Shown in pieces: positions 22,318-33,149 of a stretch of DNA of 64,000 bases. The notes beneath the pieces are model-generated. The model saw nothing but the letters and a program-made list of their open reading frames with translations, was not told the DNA's origin and ran no database searches. Origin of the DNA: Euborellia annulipes (Eukaryota; Arthropoda; Insecta; Dermaptera; Anisolabididae); the NCBI GenBank assembly GCA_023213315.1, contig JAKCPI010002496.1:62001-126000 (forward strand). The letters are read 5' to 3'. Numbering within the stretch: position 1 is the first letter of the stretch; the number at the start of each line of letters is the position of its first letter. A program made the position numbers and the translations under genes.

Positions 22318-23068
22318 TACCATGGCAACCATTTCTATCTTTCCTATGAAGAACAAGAGTAAAGTGGTCTCCAGAAGATTTCAACGGCAAAATGAGAATA
22401 TACATTTTAAAGAGCATCTAAAAAATAATTGATTTTTGAATTTAAAAAAAAATCCTTGGAGGGAATTTTGAGAAAATCGAAAAAAAACTGAAAAAGTACA
22501 TCAGTAAAGTACTAGTACTTTTTGGCCGATTTTGTTCAAAAGCTTATTTTGAGCGTGTGGGAAGGTACCTAAGTTAAATATAAAATTTCAATCCGGTAGC
22601 TCAATTCCTTCATGCTAAAAGAACAAGAGTAAAGTGGTCTCCAGAAGATTTCAACGGCAAAATGAGAATATACATTTTAAAGAGCATCTAAAAAATAATT
22701 GATTTTTGAATTTTAAAAAAAATCCTTGGAGGGAATTTTGAGAAAATCGAAAAAAACTGAAAAAGTACATCAGTAAAGTACTAGTACTTTTTGGCCGATT
22801 TTGTTCAAAAGCTTATTTTGAGCGTGTGGGAAGGTACCTAAGTTAAATATAAAATTTCAATCCGGTAGCTCAATTCCTTCATGCTAAAAATCTGTCCACA
22901 CATACATACATACATACACACACACAGACCAATTTGCGGGACCCACTTTTTTGGACTCAGGGGACCTCAAAACATGTATATCCATCAAAATCTCGACATC
23001 GAATTTTTGACATGATCGCAATACTTTCTCTCTCTATATATTTCATATATAGGGTACGAGAAAGTAAA
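22318..23068 (+). repeat. Family A copy with internal 270-bp tandem duplication
   Basis: 5'-truncated (starts at ACCATGGCAACC). The segment from GAACAAGAGTAAAGTGG to CCTTCATGCTAAAA occurs twice, from about 22351 and from 22620. The 3' end is the AT palindrome and GGGTACGAGAAAGTAAAA. Confidence 0.85.
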
Positions 23069-23069
23069 A

Positions 23070-23500
23070 GTGGTTTTCGCGACATGGTCTGTCTGTGTTC
23101 AATTTAAAGCATGAAGGAATTGAGCTAGAAGTTTGAAATTTTATATTTAAGTTAGTCATCCCCCTAGGGCGTGAAAATAAGCTTTTAATCAAAATTGGCC
23201 AAAGAGTACTAGTACTTTACTGATGTACTTTTTCAGTTTTTTTGAGATTTTCTTAAAATTCACTGCGACGATTTTGATTAAAATTCAAAAATCAATTATT
23301 TTTTAGATGCTCCTTGAAATGTATATTCTCATTTTGCTATTGAAATTTTCTGAAGACCACTTTACTCTTGTACTTCATAGGGAAGATAGGAGAAATGGTT
23401 TCCATGGTAATAAAATATAAATATATTCCCATACTTATAAATTTTACATCTTTAATTCTAATATATCGGCGGAAACTAAATATATGTCGACACGAAAAAT
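23070..23500 (-). repeat. Family A fragment, head-to-tail junction with previous copy
   Basis: Starts inside the element (GTGGTTTTCGCGACATGG) directly after the preceding copy and runs in reverse to the edge of the hairpin (GACACGAAAAATCTGGTG), which is then lost. Together the two copies form an inverted pair. Confidence 0.85.
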
Positions 23501-24300
23501 CTGGTGTAATGATTATTCATATATTTCATTTTTACTAGCTATATCCAAAATGTACAATGCTTACAGCTCGAAAATGGACTGAGGAAGACGTTATTTAATT
23601 AAAGCCGAAACTGTCTCCACTTCTTTTGAATTTCATTTCGTTGCGGCTTCCTGGCTGGCTGATTCATCACTTATTGTTGAAATACATACAACAGCCACTT
23701 CACAAATTGTCATAATAAACATAAACGAGAACCTAAATGGCCCCAGTAGCCGAAAGAGATAATTAAAAAATAATAATAATATATTGATAGTATGTTTGTT
23801 TTAATCAAGAATTTATAAAACATCTCTAGTATAATTGATAATTCACCATCTATATTTATTAGTAATGTAGTATTTAATGATAAAATAAAAATGACCACAC
23901 GCCCCGATGAAGAGAGCTATCTGCCCTCATTTTGATAATTATTAATGACAATAGCGCAGGGTTTTGATAATCAATGGATGTGCTGGAAATCACAGTTTAC
24001 AGCCGGGAAAGGAGTGGGGGAAAGAGGGATGATTAACAATATGTTTTTGCTCCTCTTCGGCCACCTCTAGCCGAGCGCCTCGCTGACGCCTTCACTCCAC
24101 CACCAGGTATTGCATTCTAAGACATAGTGATGCCTACTCTCCAGGCGGAACAGAATTTATACAAATCACATTACAGAGATATTAATTATTTCAGCATTTT
24201 CTTTAAAATTTTCTCAATTTTTTAGGTTTGGCTTTTGAGAACTCAGGAACCCAAGACAAAAAAAAGAAAAATTTTTTTGACATAGAATGATGATTTAAAG
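23501..24300. other. No recognised gene
   Basis: SINE-tail-like core CTAAATGGCCCCAGTAGCCG at 23731-23750. A weak GCCGAAACTG hammerhead-like 3' side occurs near 23602. Otherwise AT-rich. Confidence 0.5.
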
Positions 24301-24310
24301 TGCCTTAGAT

Positions 24311-24540
24311 TTAAATGGCCTTAGATGCCGAAAAAGTTCTTAAGGAACGAGGGTCTGGCAACGGAAAAGACCACAATCGTTGCAGTTGAGTGATGCCAGC
24401 GTGACGAAAGCTCGAAATCGGTGACCCCGAGTAATCAGGGTGTGGAACGTCCCCAGTAACCATCGATACTATGTCTTTTCAATTGGATAAATAAATTAAT
24501 CATCCCTAAATGGCCTCTGTAGCCAAAAAGGGTAAAAAAG
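24311..24540 (+). repeat. Repeat cluster: SINE core, possible 5S-like block, SINE core
   Basis: AAATGGCCTTAGATGCCGAAAAAG (24313-24336) and CTAAATGGCCTCTGTAGCC (24511) flank a block (24344-24450) related to 47115-47190. That block contains GTTGCAGTTGAGTGATGCCAG, which weakly resembles the 5S rRNA internal promoter. May be a 5S- or tRNA-derived SINE; class uncertain. Confidence 0.4.
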
Positions 24541-25444
24541 GGAGAGAATAGAAAGACAGATTTAAATAATTATCTAATTTTTTAAAATCCTTTTATTTTT
24601 TTTTCTGACTGGGGATGCTGAGCTCTATAAAATTTCTGAGAGATCTTCGAACACCAGAGCATCAATATTGACATTTGAAGTTTAAATTTTATTGAAATAA
24701 CCTGTTATTTAAAAAAAATATTCTGGAAAAATATTGAGATTTGTTTATTTAAATAAATCTTTTTGAATAATAATTCTAGCTTTGTATTTATTTTAAAACC
24801 ACGATGGGAAAGGTTATTTTCAAACAAAACGGGTTAAAATAAATTCAAAATTTCCAATATGACTATCAATATAAGAGACAGAGTATTATTTAGAGAGCAG
24901 GCAAAAGTAACCAACCGAAATTCTAACAATTTAAAGATAGATGCTACTATAAAAGCAAATTGTGATGTCAATCATTCATTGTAAAGTGGATGTGAGAGAG
25001 GAAAAAGAATTGTGGAAACAAAAGGGTGTTCGATTCCTGGTGTTACCAGTTAGTTTGTTGTGTAGCGAAACAATAGCAGCCGTAACGCTAATGGATCTAT
25101 AAAAAAAAAACAAGTCTGAGCAATAAATCATCTATTCAGAGAGAGAGAGAGAGACGCCTTTAGAATTCTCCTGCAATCTGTTGGCCTGGTCAGAATGCAA
25201 ACCCCCCCCCCCCCCGGATCGTTGTCTGTATCTCTTTTTAGGATTTGTACTATAAGGCTATTATTAATGGAACGTTTGGTCTATTGATAAGACAATGCAA
25301 GGGTCTTATTTGCATACAATATGAATTTGTAAAATAAATTTGAAGAAAATTATTATAAACTCTCAAAGCTGGACTAGATTTAGTACAAATTGGGTCTCTA
25401 AGCGTTAAAATTGAGTGACAAATGTTTTATGGAAAACAAAAAAA
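24541..25444. other. No recognised gene
   Basis: AT-rich. (GA)n near 25138-25155 and a C-run at 25202-25215. Confidence 0.6.
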
Positions 25445-25445
25445 A

Positions 25446-26032
25446 TATCTGGTCACACCAGATTTTTTGTGTCGACATATATTTAGTTCCCGACAGTACT
25501 GAACATTTGAATTCAGATGTAAAATTTATAAGTATGGGAAAATATTTATATTTTGTTACCATGGCAACCATTTCTCCTATCTTCCCTATGAAATACAAGA
25601 GTAAAGTGGTCTTCAGAAGATTTCAATCACAAAATGAGAATATACATTTTAAAGAGCATCTAAAAAATAATTGATTTTTGAATTTAAAAAAAAATCGTTG
25701 GAGCAAATTTTGAGAAAATCGAAAAAAACTGAAAAAGTGCATCAGTAAAGTTACTAGTACTCTTTGGCCGATTTTGATTAAAAGCTTATTTTTCCGGTCC
25801 CGGGGGGTGTTTAACTTAAATATAAAATTTCAACCTCGTAGCTCAATTTCTTCATGCTTTAAATTGAACCCAGACAGACAGACACACAGACAGACCATGT
25901 CGCGAAAACCACTTTTTTGGTTTCAGGGGACCTCAAAACGTGAAGATCCATCAAAATCTCGACATCGAATTTTTGACATGAATCCAATACTTTCTCTATA
26001 TATTATTAACATATATATAGAGGTAAGAGAGT
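25446..26032 (+). mobile_element. Family A copy with collapsed hairpin
   Basis: The terminal hairpin is reduced to the short palindrome TCTGGTCACACCAGA; the body then runs in full to the AT palindrome and GGTAAGAGA. The 8 outermost bases of the arms survive and the stem centre is gone, as expected if DNA polymerase slipped across the hairpin. A (TA)n tract follows at 26046-26078. Confidence 0.88.
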
Positions 26033-26043
26033 TTTTATATGTT

Positions 26044-26080
<37 letters not shown>

Positions 26081-26439
26081 AGCAATGCTACTAATAAGCC
26101 TAATCTATAAATTGTTAAGTCCGAATTTGTTGAGATTCAAATAGGTTTCAAAAACTAGGTTGAATGCTCCGTATTCAGATTTGTATCTAACAGGAAGATT
26201 TTGAGGGAGAAGTTTTAAAAAACTCTGGCTGCCAATAATAACAATGTAGTTTTTAAAGAAATCATATTATATGAAACTTGATTGCCTGTGCAGTAAGTGG
26301 AATATTCTATCCATCTACTTGAGTTTAAATTGAAACAAAAACACAATTTCAAATTGTTAATATGTGGCTAGAATATTTTGACTCAAAATATAGCTATGCT
26401 AGAAACTATTTGCCAACAATTCAACCGCCATTTCAACGG

Positions 26440-26935
26440 GATTGTGCCATTAGTTTTACTTCATTAGTTCGTTTTTTAAAGTGGAACTTTTATTTGATGA
26501 CCTCAAATTTTATCGCTCCTCTGTCAGCATGTCGCGTTACAAGCCATGACGTCATGAGCCATGAAGTCGTGAGGACAAAAATAGGAAAGTTGAAATTTAA
26601 TATATACTGGTATGACGAATTATAAAAAATAATTGTGAGATTTAATTATTCAATTTTTAAATTGATAAAATATAATTTTTAAAATAATTTAAAATGATTC
26701 AAATCTTCAATTGCTAAATAAATATTGTTCTCAGTTTTTAACATGCGTCTCTTGATTTCCCATTATCATTTTCATTTTCCAATTATTAAGTTAAGATTAA
26801 AAATGCGATTTTAATACCCTTAATTGAATAATTTTCTGAAAATTTTCAGTTAAACGCCTACGATCCGAAAAAAAAAGTTTCACTTGCATCGTGGTTTCAT
26901 AAAACCACACAATGATTTTTTTTTTTTTTCAATAA
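26440..26935 (-). repeat. Element X, inverted relative to its copy at 37755
   Basis: Extended similarity, on the opposite strand, to 37755-38470: shared blocks include CACTTGCATCGTGG, TAAACGCCTACGATCCGAAAA and GCCATGACGTCATG. This copy lacks the insertion at 38064-38325 and so shows the empty site (CAACTTTCCTATTTTTGTCC on the opposite strand). No protein recognised. Confidence 0.75.
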
Positions 26936-27076
26936 AAATCCTTTAACTCATAAAAAATCCTTTTTCTTAATAACAATAATAATTAACCGGTAGTAAAATA
27001 ACAAAAAAAAAAAAATTCTTTTAATAGTTAATTAAAAATGTACGCATTGGCAAGACGTAAAGTAAAATGGGGATGA

Positions 27077-27384
27077 ATGACAGACAGGGCGACGGTGAGT
27101 AGGGGTAGTAGCGGTGGTCGGAGGGGTTGTTGCGCATGCGTATTACTCAACTCCTCTGATGCCGCACCGCGCACTACTTCCACCACTTGGCGTCTTGCGT
27201 CTCTCTGTCTTCTCTTGAGCATTCGGGCGCCGAGCGTCGCCGTCGTCGTGTGCAATCAACTCACGTTTTTCTCTCTTCTCTTTAAAAGTCGACATCGCCG
27301 TCGTCTCGCGCACTAATTTTTTTTTTCTATTAACGAGGATATTTTATTTTTATTCAACAATTCTTCTTCGGACTTCACACTCAG
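27077..27384 (+). other. CpG-rich segment with candidate noncoding first exon
   Basis: The only long CpG- and GC-rich island in the window (GCCGCACCGCGCAC, GGCGCCGAGCGTCGCCGTCG). A TTTAAAAG TATA-like motif lies near 27279. The segment ends CACTCAG|GTAAGG at 27384/27385, a near-perfect 5' splice site. I infer a host promoter and untranslated first exon on the plus strand; the following exon is not in view. Both strands have open frames, but their composition (Arg, Ser, Cys runs) is not convincing as protein. Confidence 0.4.
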
Positions 27385-27506
27385 GTAAGGCCAACTTCAT
27401 TTTTTATATTCTTAGATTATGTCATTAGCTTACACGGGGGTCATTTGCTTGACTTCAGTGAAACTTATTATTGCTTACGTAAAATATTTAGGCAATTACT
27501 TCCAAC

Positions 27507-27538
27507 CACGTTTCGGAGTTCAAATTCACCTTCTTCAG
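27507..27538 (-). ncRNA. Hammerhead-like motif with G at the cleavage position
   Basis: Minus strand: CTGAAGA, A, hairpin with GG..CC closing pairs (GGTGAATTTGAACTCC), GAAACGTG. The core is intact, but the base at the predicted cleavage site is G, which hammerheads do not accept, so it should be inactive. Confidence 0.45.
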
Positions 27539-27692
27539 GACAATTGTCATATAAATTAAATATTATTTGTATATTGTTTTTTTTTTTTTTTTTTTTTTTT
27601 TTTGTATATCCATATGTCAAATTGTTCTGTGTAAAAAGTAATCGGGATTTATTTTAAACATTTTCTAGACTTTTATTTCGATTCTTAAATTA

Positions 27693-28105
27693 AGGTGCGC
27701 GTCTCGGGGTGCTAATTTTGGGAGATTCCAGCGGCCACAATTTTGAAGCTATCGACCTCAAATTTTTTTTAAATTAAAGCTATTTAAAATATCTACAACT
27801 TATAGAAGCCCTTTTTTTTGATTTTCGAAAAAATACATTTTTCTTTTAGATTAATCGCATTAAATAAAAGATATTTTTAAAAAATTCGCTCTATATCTTA
27901 TAGATAATTAAATTAGTAATCATTGTGTTAAAAAATAATTAATTTTTTACCCTTAATTAATTAGTTGGAATCTTCCAAATGAAATGAGAAAAAATCCCTT
28001 GTAATCCCTATGGGAAAACTAACGCCATCTCGGGGGGGGGGGGCTTGCCGCCTAGAGTAACTCGGTAGTGAATCGTCTTCTAACGGTTTTTCGAGACGTG
28101 CACCT
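27693..28105. mobile_element. 413-bp TA-flanked MITE
   Basis: Ends AGGTGCGCGTCTCG and CGAGACGTGCACCT, with TA on both sides (27691-27692, 28106-28107). AT-rich interior with a G-run at 28034-28043. No coding capacity. Confidence 0.8.
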
Positions 28106-28107
28106 TA

Positions 28108-28672
28108 ATGTCATTTTTTTTTCCTTTTGTTTTAAGTAGGAAAGAAGACAAGAAATTAAGTTCGAAATGAATAAATGAGGCTTTTAGATTTCAGATATCG
28201 ATGACAGAAACGTCTTAATTTAATATTTAGTATTTTATTTTATTTTTTAAATTTCATAGCCAATCAAATTCTTGAGAAGGTGAACCCCTGACCCCTAGCA
28301 CAAGAGGAGAGTACTCTGACAGTACAACGACCGAAAGGTTGCTATTTTATTTTTGAAAATAAATAAATCAACCTTCGCCTATTTGCGAATATTTCAAATT
28401 TTATTTATTTATTTTTTTTTTAAGGCTTTTTTGGACATTTAGATTATTAAATTAAGAAAATTTAAATACATTTTTATTATTCCCTTGGACGGAAAGTGGG
28501 TGTATGACCTTTATATAAAAAAAAAGATAATAAAGGAAATATGTTTTATTTTTTTTAAATTGACTCAAATAAATTTTCACACTTGGGCATAGTCTCTCGC
28601 TAGGGGTCAGAGATTCGCTTCCCGTCTTGTGCGATAATTGTTTTTTTTTTTCTAAGCTACATTGACTATAAA
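28108..28672. other. No recognised gene
   Basis: AT-rich. CCCTAGCACAAGAGGAGAGTACTCTGACAG and GGGGTCAGAGATTCGCTTCC blocks near 28296 and 28609 may be relics of tRNA-derived SINE heads. Confidence 0.4.
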
Positions 28673-28685
28673 TTAATTGAGAAAA

Positions 28686-28943
28686 TTAAAATTAAATATA
28701 CAAATTAAACACTAGGTTATTTGTTTCAAAGGTTTTATTAATTAAAAAATTAACACTTGATACGTCTTTCGACAATTCTTTGTCATCATCAGAAGTGATT
28801 ACAAGGAATTGTCGAAATACGTATCAAGGGTTAATTTTTTAATTAATAAAACCTTTGAAACAAATAACCTAGTGTTTAATTTGTATATTTAATTTTAATT
28901 TACAAAATGTTTCAACGAGAACCAACGGTCGAAAGTTTAAATC
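28686..28943. mobile_element. 258-bp palindromic hammerhead-like element with 13-bp TSD
   Basis: Inverted arms of about 100 bp (ACACTAGGTTATTTGTTTCA and complement) meet near 28798. The right arm is followed by a tail (AAAATGTTTCAACGAGAACC) shared with 38285-38320. TTAATTGAGAAAA occurs at 28673-28685 and 28944-28956 as a target duplication. The left arm carries a hammerhead-like motif on the minus strand. Confidence 0.75.
28761..28792 (-). ncRNA. Hammerhead-like ribozyme motif
   Basis: Minus strand: CTGATGA, T, hairpin GAC-AAAGAATT-GTC, GAAAGACGTA. The core is intact; stem III region GACGTATC can be read as a very short helix ending in UA. The other arm of the palindrome carries a decayed copy (GTCGAAATACGTATC). 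Confidence 0.55.
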
Positions 28944-29020
28944 TTAATTGAGAAAAATAAGAACAGGGGTCCAAATTAGCTTCAGAAGCTAAAAAAAAAA
29001 ACATTAATCAAAACAAATTT

Positions 29021-29281
29021 AGCCCTCGGGGCTTGGCGTAGAGGTTAGCTTGCTAATCTCGTATACGAAACATCGCGGGTTCGGACCCCAGGCAGTCCGA
29101 TGATTTTATTTAAGCCATTTGGATACCAAATGGCTTAAATAAGAATGCCTGGACCCCAATAAATATATTTATATAATAACGGTTATCGTAAAAAGTCTTA
29201 TATGGCCTAAGTTGCCGAGAAGACTGTGTGAATGTGAGCGTGAATGGCAAAAAGTGTGAATGTTTAAAAAAAAAAAAAAAA
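29021..29281 (+). mobile_element. tRNA-derived SINE (family 1)
   Basis: GCCCTCGGGGCTTGGCGTAG head, GGGTTCGGACCCC B-box, ATTTGGATACCAAATGG palindrome, TATGGCCTAAGTTGCCGAG core and A-run tail. AAATTTA occurs at both edges. Confidence 0.88.
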
Positions 29282-29282
29282 T

Positions 29283-30232
29283 TTAAATTTTACCCCTACT
29301 CCAAAGGATAGGGGAGATAATTTTTACCACTATTAGCAGCAAGGCTGTACTACTATCTGTATCAGCCAAAAGTATCCATTGGCTAGAGATCTGACTAGAG
29401 ACGTGATTAGAGAGAGTTGATATTAAATTATTTTTTTAAATGTCTTTTGATAAGATTGATTAATTAATTGAAGCGTTTGAAAAATTGACTGTATAAGCAA
29501 ATATACATGCATCTGTGTGTTGGTTGCAAAGCTTAAATGCACTTGGTCTCTCTAAGAGAGTTGACAGCGAGATGAATACTTTTGACTGTTACAGATAGTA
29601 CATTTAAGTTTAATTTCCTTTTCTAAAAAGGGCGTAACATTTTGTCTATAATGTGTGGGAACTATTGAATAATAAATTTCAACGTTTATCCTTTCAATCC
29701 TGTCAAATAAATAAATTTTATTTATTTTCTATATTAATAGATGAGATGAAATATGTCTGCTTTAATGCATCCTGATAAATTAATCAGGAACATTTCAATA
29801 ATATATCCCAGCCAAATAATATAAAATTGATTTATTTTCAGTATATGGTACCGTAGGTATGGATTTAATAGGGTTTTAACATGTCATGTCAGCTATGGTA
29901 ATCAATGCCATGATTAAATTATCATTAGTTGTAAGATAATAATCAGCTTTCATAAAAAAAAGTAAAACGTGGAATTTTCCCTCCTCCCGCCACATCCACT
30001 TGAAAAAAAAATAGTTACGAATGTAAATAATATAAGGGAATTTTTATTAATCAAATGGAAAGGAGGTATAGAAGGCAATAAAGAATAAAAGTTAGTTCTA
30101 AAGGACGGTCCACTTGTGGAAATCCCTAAGTGATCAATATCCTAGCGCCCAATCAACACAAACACCTTTTATTGGTCGCTTCTTTATATTCTTAGAGAGC
30201 TTTAAACCATCTAAAAAACTGTACAAAATAAT
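29283..30232. other. AT-rich stretch without recognised feature
   Basis: No gene or named repeat recognised. Confidence 0.6.
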
Positions 30233-30424
30233 TTTAGAATATTATTGAAAGTTTTTAGTGTAGACCAGTATATAATTAAATTAATTTAAAAGTCAGTAGT
30301 TTTTTCTTGGTCAATTCACAGATGGTAATTGAGTATATAAATAAAACGAATTTTTTTTTAAATTAGTTTTATATTTCAGAGCATCCTTTTGGACATCTGG
30401 CTGACAAGTTTGCGCAAGTTTCTA

Positions 30425-30456
30425 CTTGTTTCGGCACAATGAACTGCCGTCTTCAG
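30425..30456 (-). ncRNA. Hammerhead-like ribozyme motif (left arm)
   Basis: Minus strand: CTGAAGA, C, hairpin GGCA...TGCC, GAAACAAGTA. Here stem III can be read as AC/GU with an AA loop and A at the cleavage position, the most canonical stem III in the window. Confidence 0.6.
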
Positions 30457-30571
30457 AGCTAATTTTATCTCTTCACTCTTTGTAATCTTATAGTAGAGAA
30501 AGCAAAATTTCAACAAACAAAAATCATAAAACCATTGAAATTTTGCTTTCTCTAAGAGATTAAAATTGGCT

Positions 30572-30603
30572 CTGAAGACGGCAGTTCATTGTGCCGAAAC
30601 AAG
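30572..30603 (+). ncRNA. Hammerhead-like ribozyme motif (right arm)
   Basis: CTGAAGA, C, hairpin GGCA...TGCC, GAAACAAGTG. Mirror of the motif at 30425 with one decisive change: G at the cleavage position, so this arm should not cut. Confidence 0.55.
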
Positions 30604-30768
30604 TGGAAACTTGCGCAAACTTGTCAGCCAGATGTCCAAAATGATGCTCTGAAATATAAAAACTAATTTTTAAAAAAATTCGTTTTATTTATATACTCAA
30701 TTACCATCTGTGAATTGGCCAAGAAAAAACTACTGACTTTTAAATTAATTTAGAATATTAATTCATAG

Positions 30769-30900
30769 GAGCCCTCGGGCTTGGCGTAGGTGGTAGCGCG
30801 CCTGCCTTGTATACCAAGGGTCGAGGGTTCGGATCCCAGGCAGTCAAATGATTTCATTTGTCATTTGTTACCAAATGGTTTAAATAAGAATGCCTATACC

Positions 30901-30942
<42 letters not shown>

Positions 30943-31009
30943 TAATAACGGTTGTCGTATAAAGTCTTATAAGGCCTAAGTTGCCGTAAAGACTGTGAGT
31001 GTTAAAAAA
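30769..31009 (+). mobile_element. tRNA-derived SINE (family 1, variant head)
   Basis: GCCCTCGGGCTTGGCGTAGG head, GGGTTCGGATCCC B-box and TAAGGCCTAAGTTGCCG core. A (TA)n tract (30904-30938) interrupts the middle. It lies just outside the palindromic element ending at 30748. Confidence 0.85.
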
Positions 31010-31050
31010 AAAATCAGAGGAGCAGAAAAGTGAAGGCAGGCATCATAGAG

Positions 31051-31084
31051 TAACGTTTTGGTAGCGCATTATTCCTATCTTCAG
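31051..31084 (-). ncRNA. Degenerate hammerhead-like motif
   Basis: Minus strand: CTGAAGA, imperfect hairpin, CCAAAACGTTA. The G of GAAA is replaced by C, so this is a decayed relative. Confidence 0.35.
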
Positions 31085-31179
31085 AACGATAAATTGTTAA
31101 TACTGCTTACTCGTTAGATGAATTCATAGCAGAGCATACAAAAATAGAACAGGAATTTGTATAAACTAACGAATTGGAT

Positions 31180-31388
31180 TAAAATTCAAAAAATAATTAT
31201 TTTTTAGATGCTTTTTAAAATGTATGTTCTCATTTTGCCATCAAAATCCCATGTTTATAAATTTGACATTTTGAATTCTATATATACATCGACACAAAAA
31301 ATCTGGTGTGACAAGCACAGAACACAAATTTCGAATACCAAAGGAAAGAGAAATTTGTGTGCTCTGCGGCGAGTCAGACCAGATTTTT
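31180..31388 (-). repeat. Family A fragment with hairpin
   Basis: Reverse-oriented end of family A (TTTTTAGATGCTTTTTAAAA, ACATCGACACAAAAAATCTGG) plus a hairpin with diverged arms (CAAATTTCGAATACCAAAGG / AAAGAGAAATTTGTGTGC). Confidence 0.8.
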
Positions 31389-31416
31389 TTATGCGGGCAC
31401 GACACCACAGCACTGA

Positions 31417-31545
31417 CCAAGATTGAAAGGCGAACTTTCAATCTTGGTGAAATACAAGATTGAAACGGTACGCTACCACTAAGATTGAAGACAAACATTT
31501 CAATCATGTCTTTCACCAAGATTGAAAGTCCGCCTTTCAATCTTC
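31417..31545. repeat. Nested hairpins of AAGATTGAAAG
   Basis: ACCAAGATTGAAAG and CTTTCAATCTTGGT alternate several times, forming a hairpin at 31417-31449 and a similar one at 31516-31545. Probably the remains of a small palindromic element. Confidence 0.6.
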
Positions 31546-31829
31546 TATAATTCCATTATGCAAGCAATTTCTATTTAATGGTATATACACATTTTTGTTA
31601 ATTATATTTGTATGCCTCGCTATGTATTCATCTAACAGCAGTAAGTAGCCTCTAAAATTTTAAGATCAAGTGTTTATTTTTCAAAAAAAAAAAAAAAAAA
31701 AAAAAAAAAATGCAAATTTTATTAAATGTTTTCTTTTTCTTCCGCCATAAAATTGTTACTATTTACATTTAATTACGAAATTGTTATTTTTATTAATTGA
31801 TTTAGACTTTCACAGTTATTGTTATTAGA

Positions 31830-32640
31830 AATAAAAGACATTTTTTAGCATAAATCGTAGTTTAATTCAACAAATTGTTATTAATTACAATAAAACGTTG
31901 TATTTTATTGTAATTAATAGGGACCGGATTCTTAGGTTTTCACCTTTTTCTTTTCTTGACTCCAAACGCGAATGGACAAATTAATTTTTCGACTTATGTG
32001 TTCTGGAGTTGTTTAATCAAATTTTGAAAAACCTAAAAAAATAAAGTTTCACTTTAAAAACCTAAATGGGTTCGGGCCACCTAAAATCACCTAAATTAGA
32101 AAACTTATCGACCGAGATTTTTTTTTTTATTTATTGGTGCTTTTAGATTGAGAAAAAAATTTTTTTAACGAAATTACGACGAAAAAAAATATTTCATTTT
32201 ATGTACTTCCAGAATTATTTAATTTTCTTATATAATGTTTTAGGTACCTGTAATTTTTTGTACTTTTTAATAATTTTTGTACATAGATATTTAAAATTAA
32301 AACTTTTTTCCCATAAAAATTTTACAATTATATTTTTTAAAATTAAAACCGGGGGGGGGGGGGGGGGGGGGGGGGGAAAAAAAAAATATAATTAAAATAA
32401 TATTTTTTTACAAATTTCTGTACATATTTAAAATTAATTAAAACTTTTTTTCCCCCAAATGCGTTTTATTGGGCGAAAACCTAAAAAAAAAAAAAAAAAA
32501 AAAACCTATTTTGGGTGTTACAAAAACCTAAAAACAAGTCGGATCGAACCTAAAAATCCGGTCCCTACAGTAGTAATTAATAACACATTTTGTATTATTA
32601 TTTGCTAAAATAAACCACGATTTATGCCAAAAAAATGTCT
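31830..32640. repeat. Palindrome (family C) split by a later insertion
   Basis: Left arm GACATTTTTTAGCATAAATCG ... AACGTTGTATTTTATTG and right arm AATAACACATTTTGTATTATT ... CGATTTATGCCAAAAAAATG are complementary across the element at 31918-32572. The centre, AAAACGTTGTATTTTA, is like the 3' end of the hammerhead motifs at 875 and 49655. Confidence 0.6.
31918..32572. mobile_element. TIR element (GGGACCGGATT) with 8-bp flanking repeats
   Basis: Ends TAGGGACCGGATTCTTAGG and CCTAAAAATCCGGTCCCTA. GTAATTAA lies at 31910-31917 and 32573-32580, although five extra bases (CAGTA) precede the right copy. Interior is AT-rich with a 26-base G-run (32351-32376). Related by its ends to the element at 33632. 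Confidence 0.7.
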
Positions 32641-33149
32641 TATTTGATTATTTTAATTTAAAGTTGGTTTTGTGGTGGCCATACCAGTTTATTTTTCTCT
32701 CTCATTAGAAATGGTAACTTATTCACCCATATGATAATGAGGGAGTAATTTAAGATTGTATATCTAAGGGCAGCCAAGTGCCAAGTTACGGTTCAATTAA
32801 GTAAGGTGTCTATGCATGCATGCATGCCCTCTCTCTTCTCTCTCTCTCTCTGAGGAACATATAAAATAAGGATCGTTAGTGACAGACTAATGAGTGAGGC
32901 TTGCTTTTATCTCCTTCTCTGTGTTGAGAGAGAGAGAGAGAGAAAAAATATCAACAAGCGTGTATTTAAAGTCACATTATTTGTTGATTCACGCAACAAC
33001 GAAAAGAGATGTTTGTTATGCTTTTTGAATATTTATTCAATTAAAAAAAATGGGTTTTAATATTCAAAAGGTCTAAATACACGTATTCAACTAACTTTGA
33101 ATAAATAATATTTCGACGCTTTCTTAAATAGAATTATTATTAAAAAAAA
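32641..33149. other. No recognised gene
   Basis: (CT)n and (GA)n tracts at 32828-32852 and 32930-32943. Otherwise AT-rich. Confidence 0.55.

Larger units (their letters stand above)
30245..30748. mobile_element. 504-bp palindromic hammerhead-like element with 12-bp TSD
   Basis: Two arms of about 230 bp (CAATTCACAGATGGTAATTG ... CAAAATTTCAA and complement) surround a loop near 30525. TTTAGAATATTA occurs at 30233-30244 and 30749-30760. Each arm carries one hammerhead-like motif, pointing in opposite directions. No reading frame of note. Confidence 0.78.

Noticed and set aside
26362..26625. 87-codon frame starting MWLEYFDSKYSYARNYL
   Set aside because: Much of it lies in element X, whose other copy at 37755-38470 does not keep the frame; no family resemblance.
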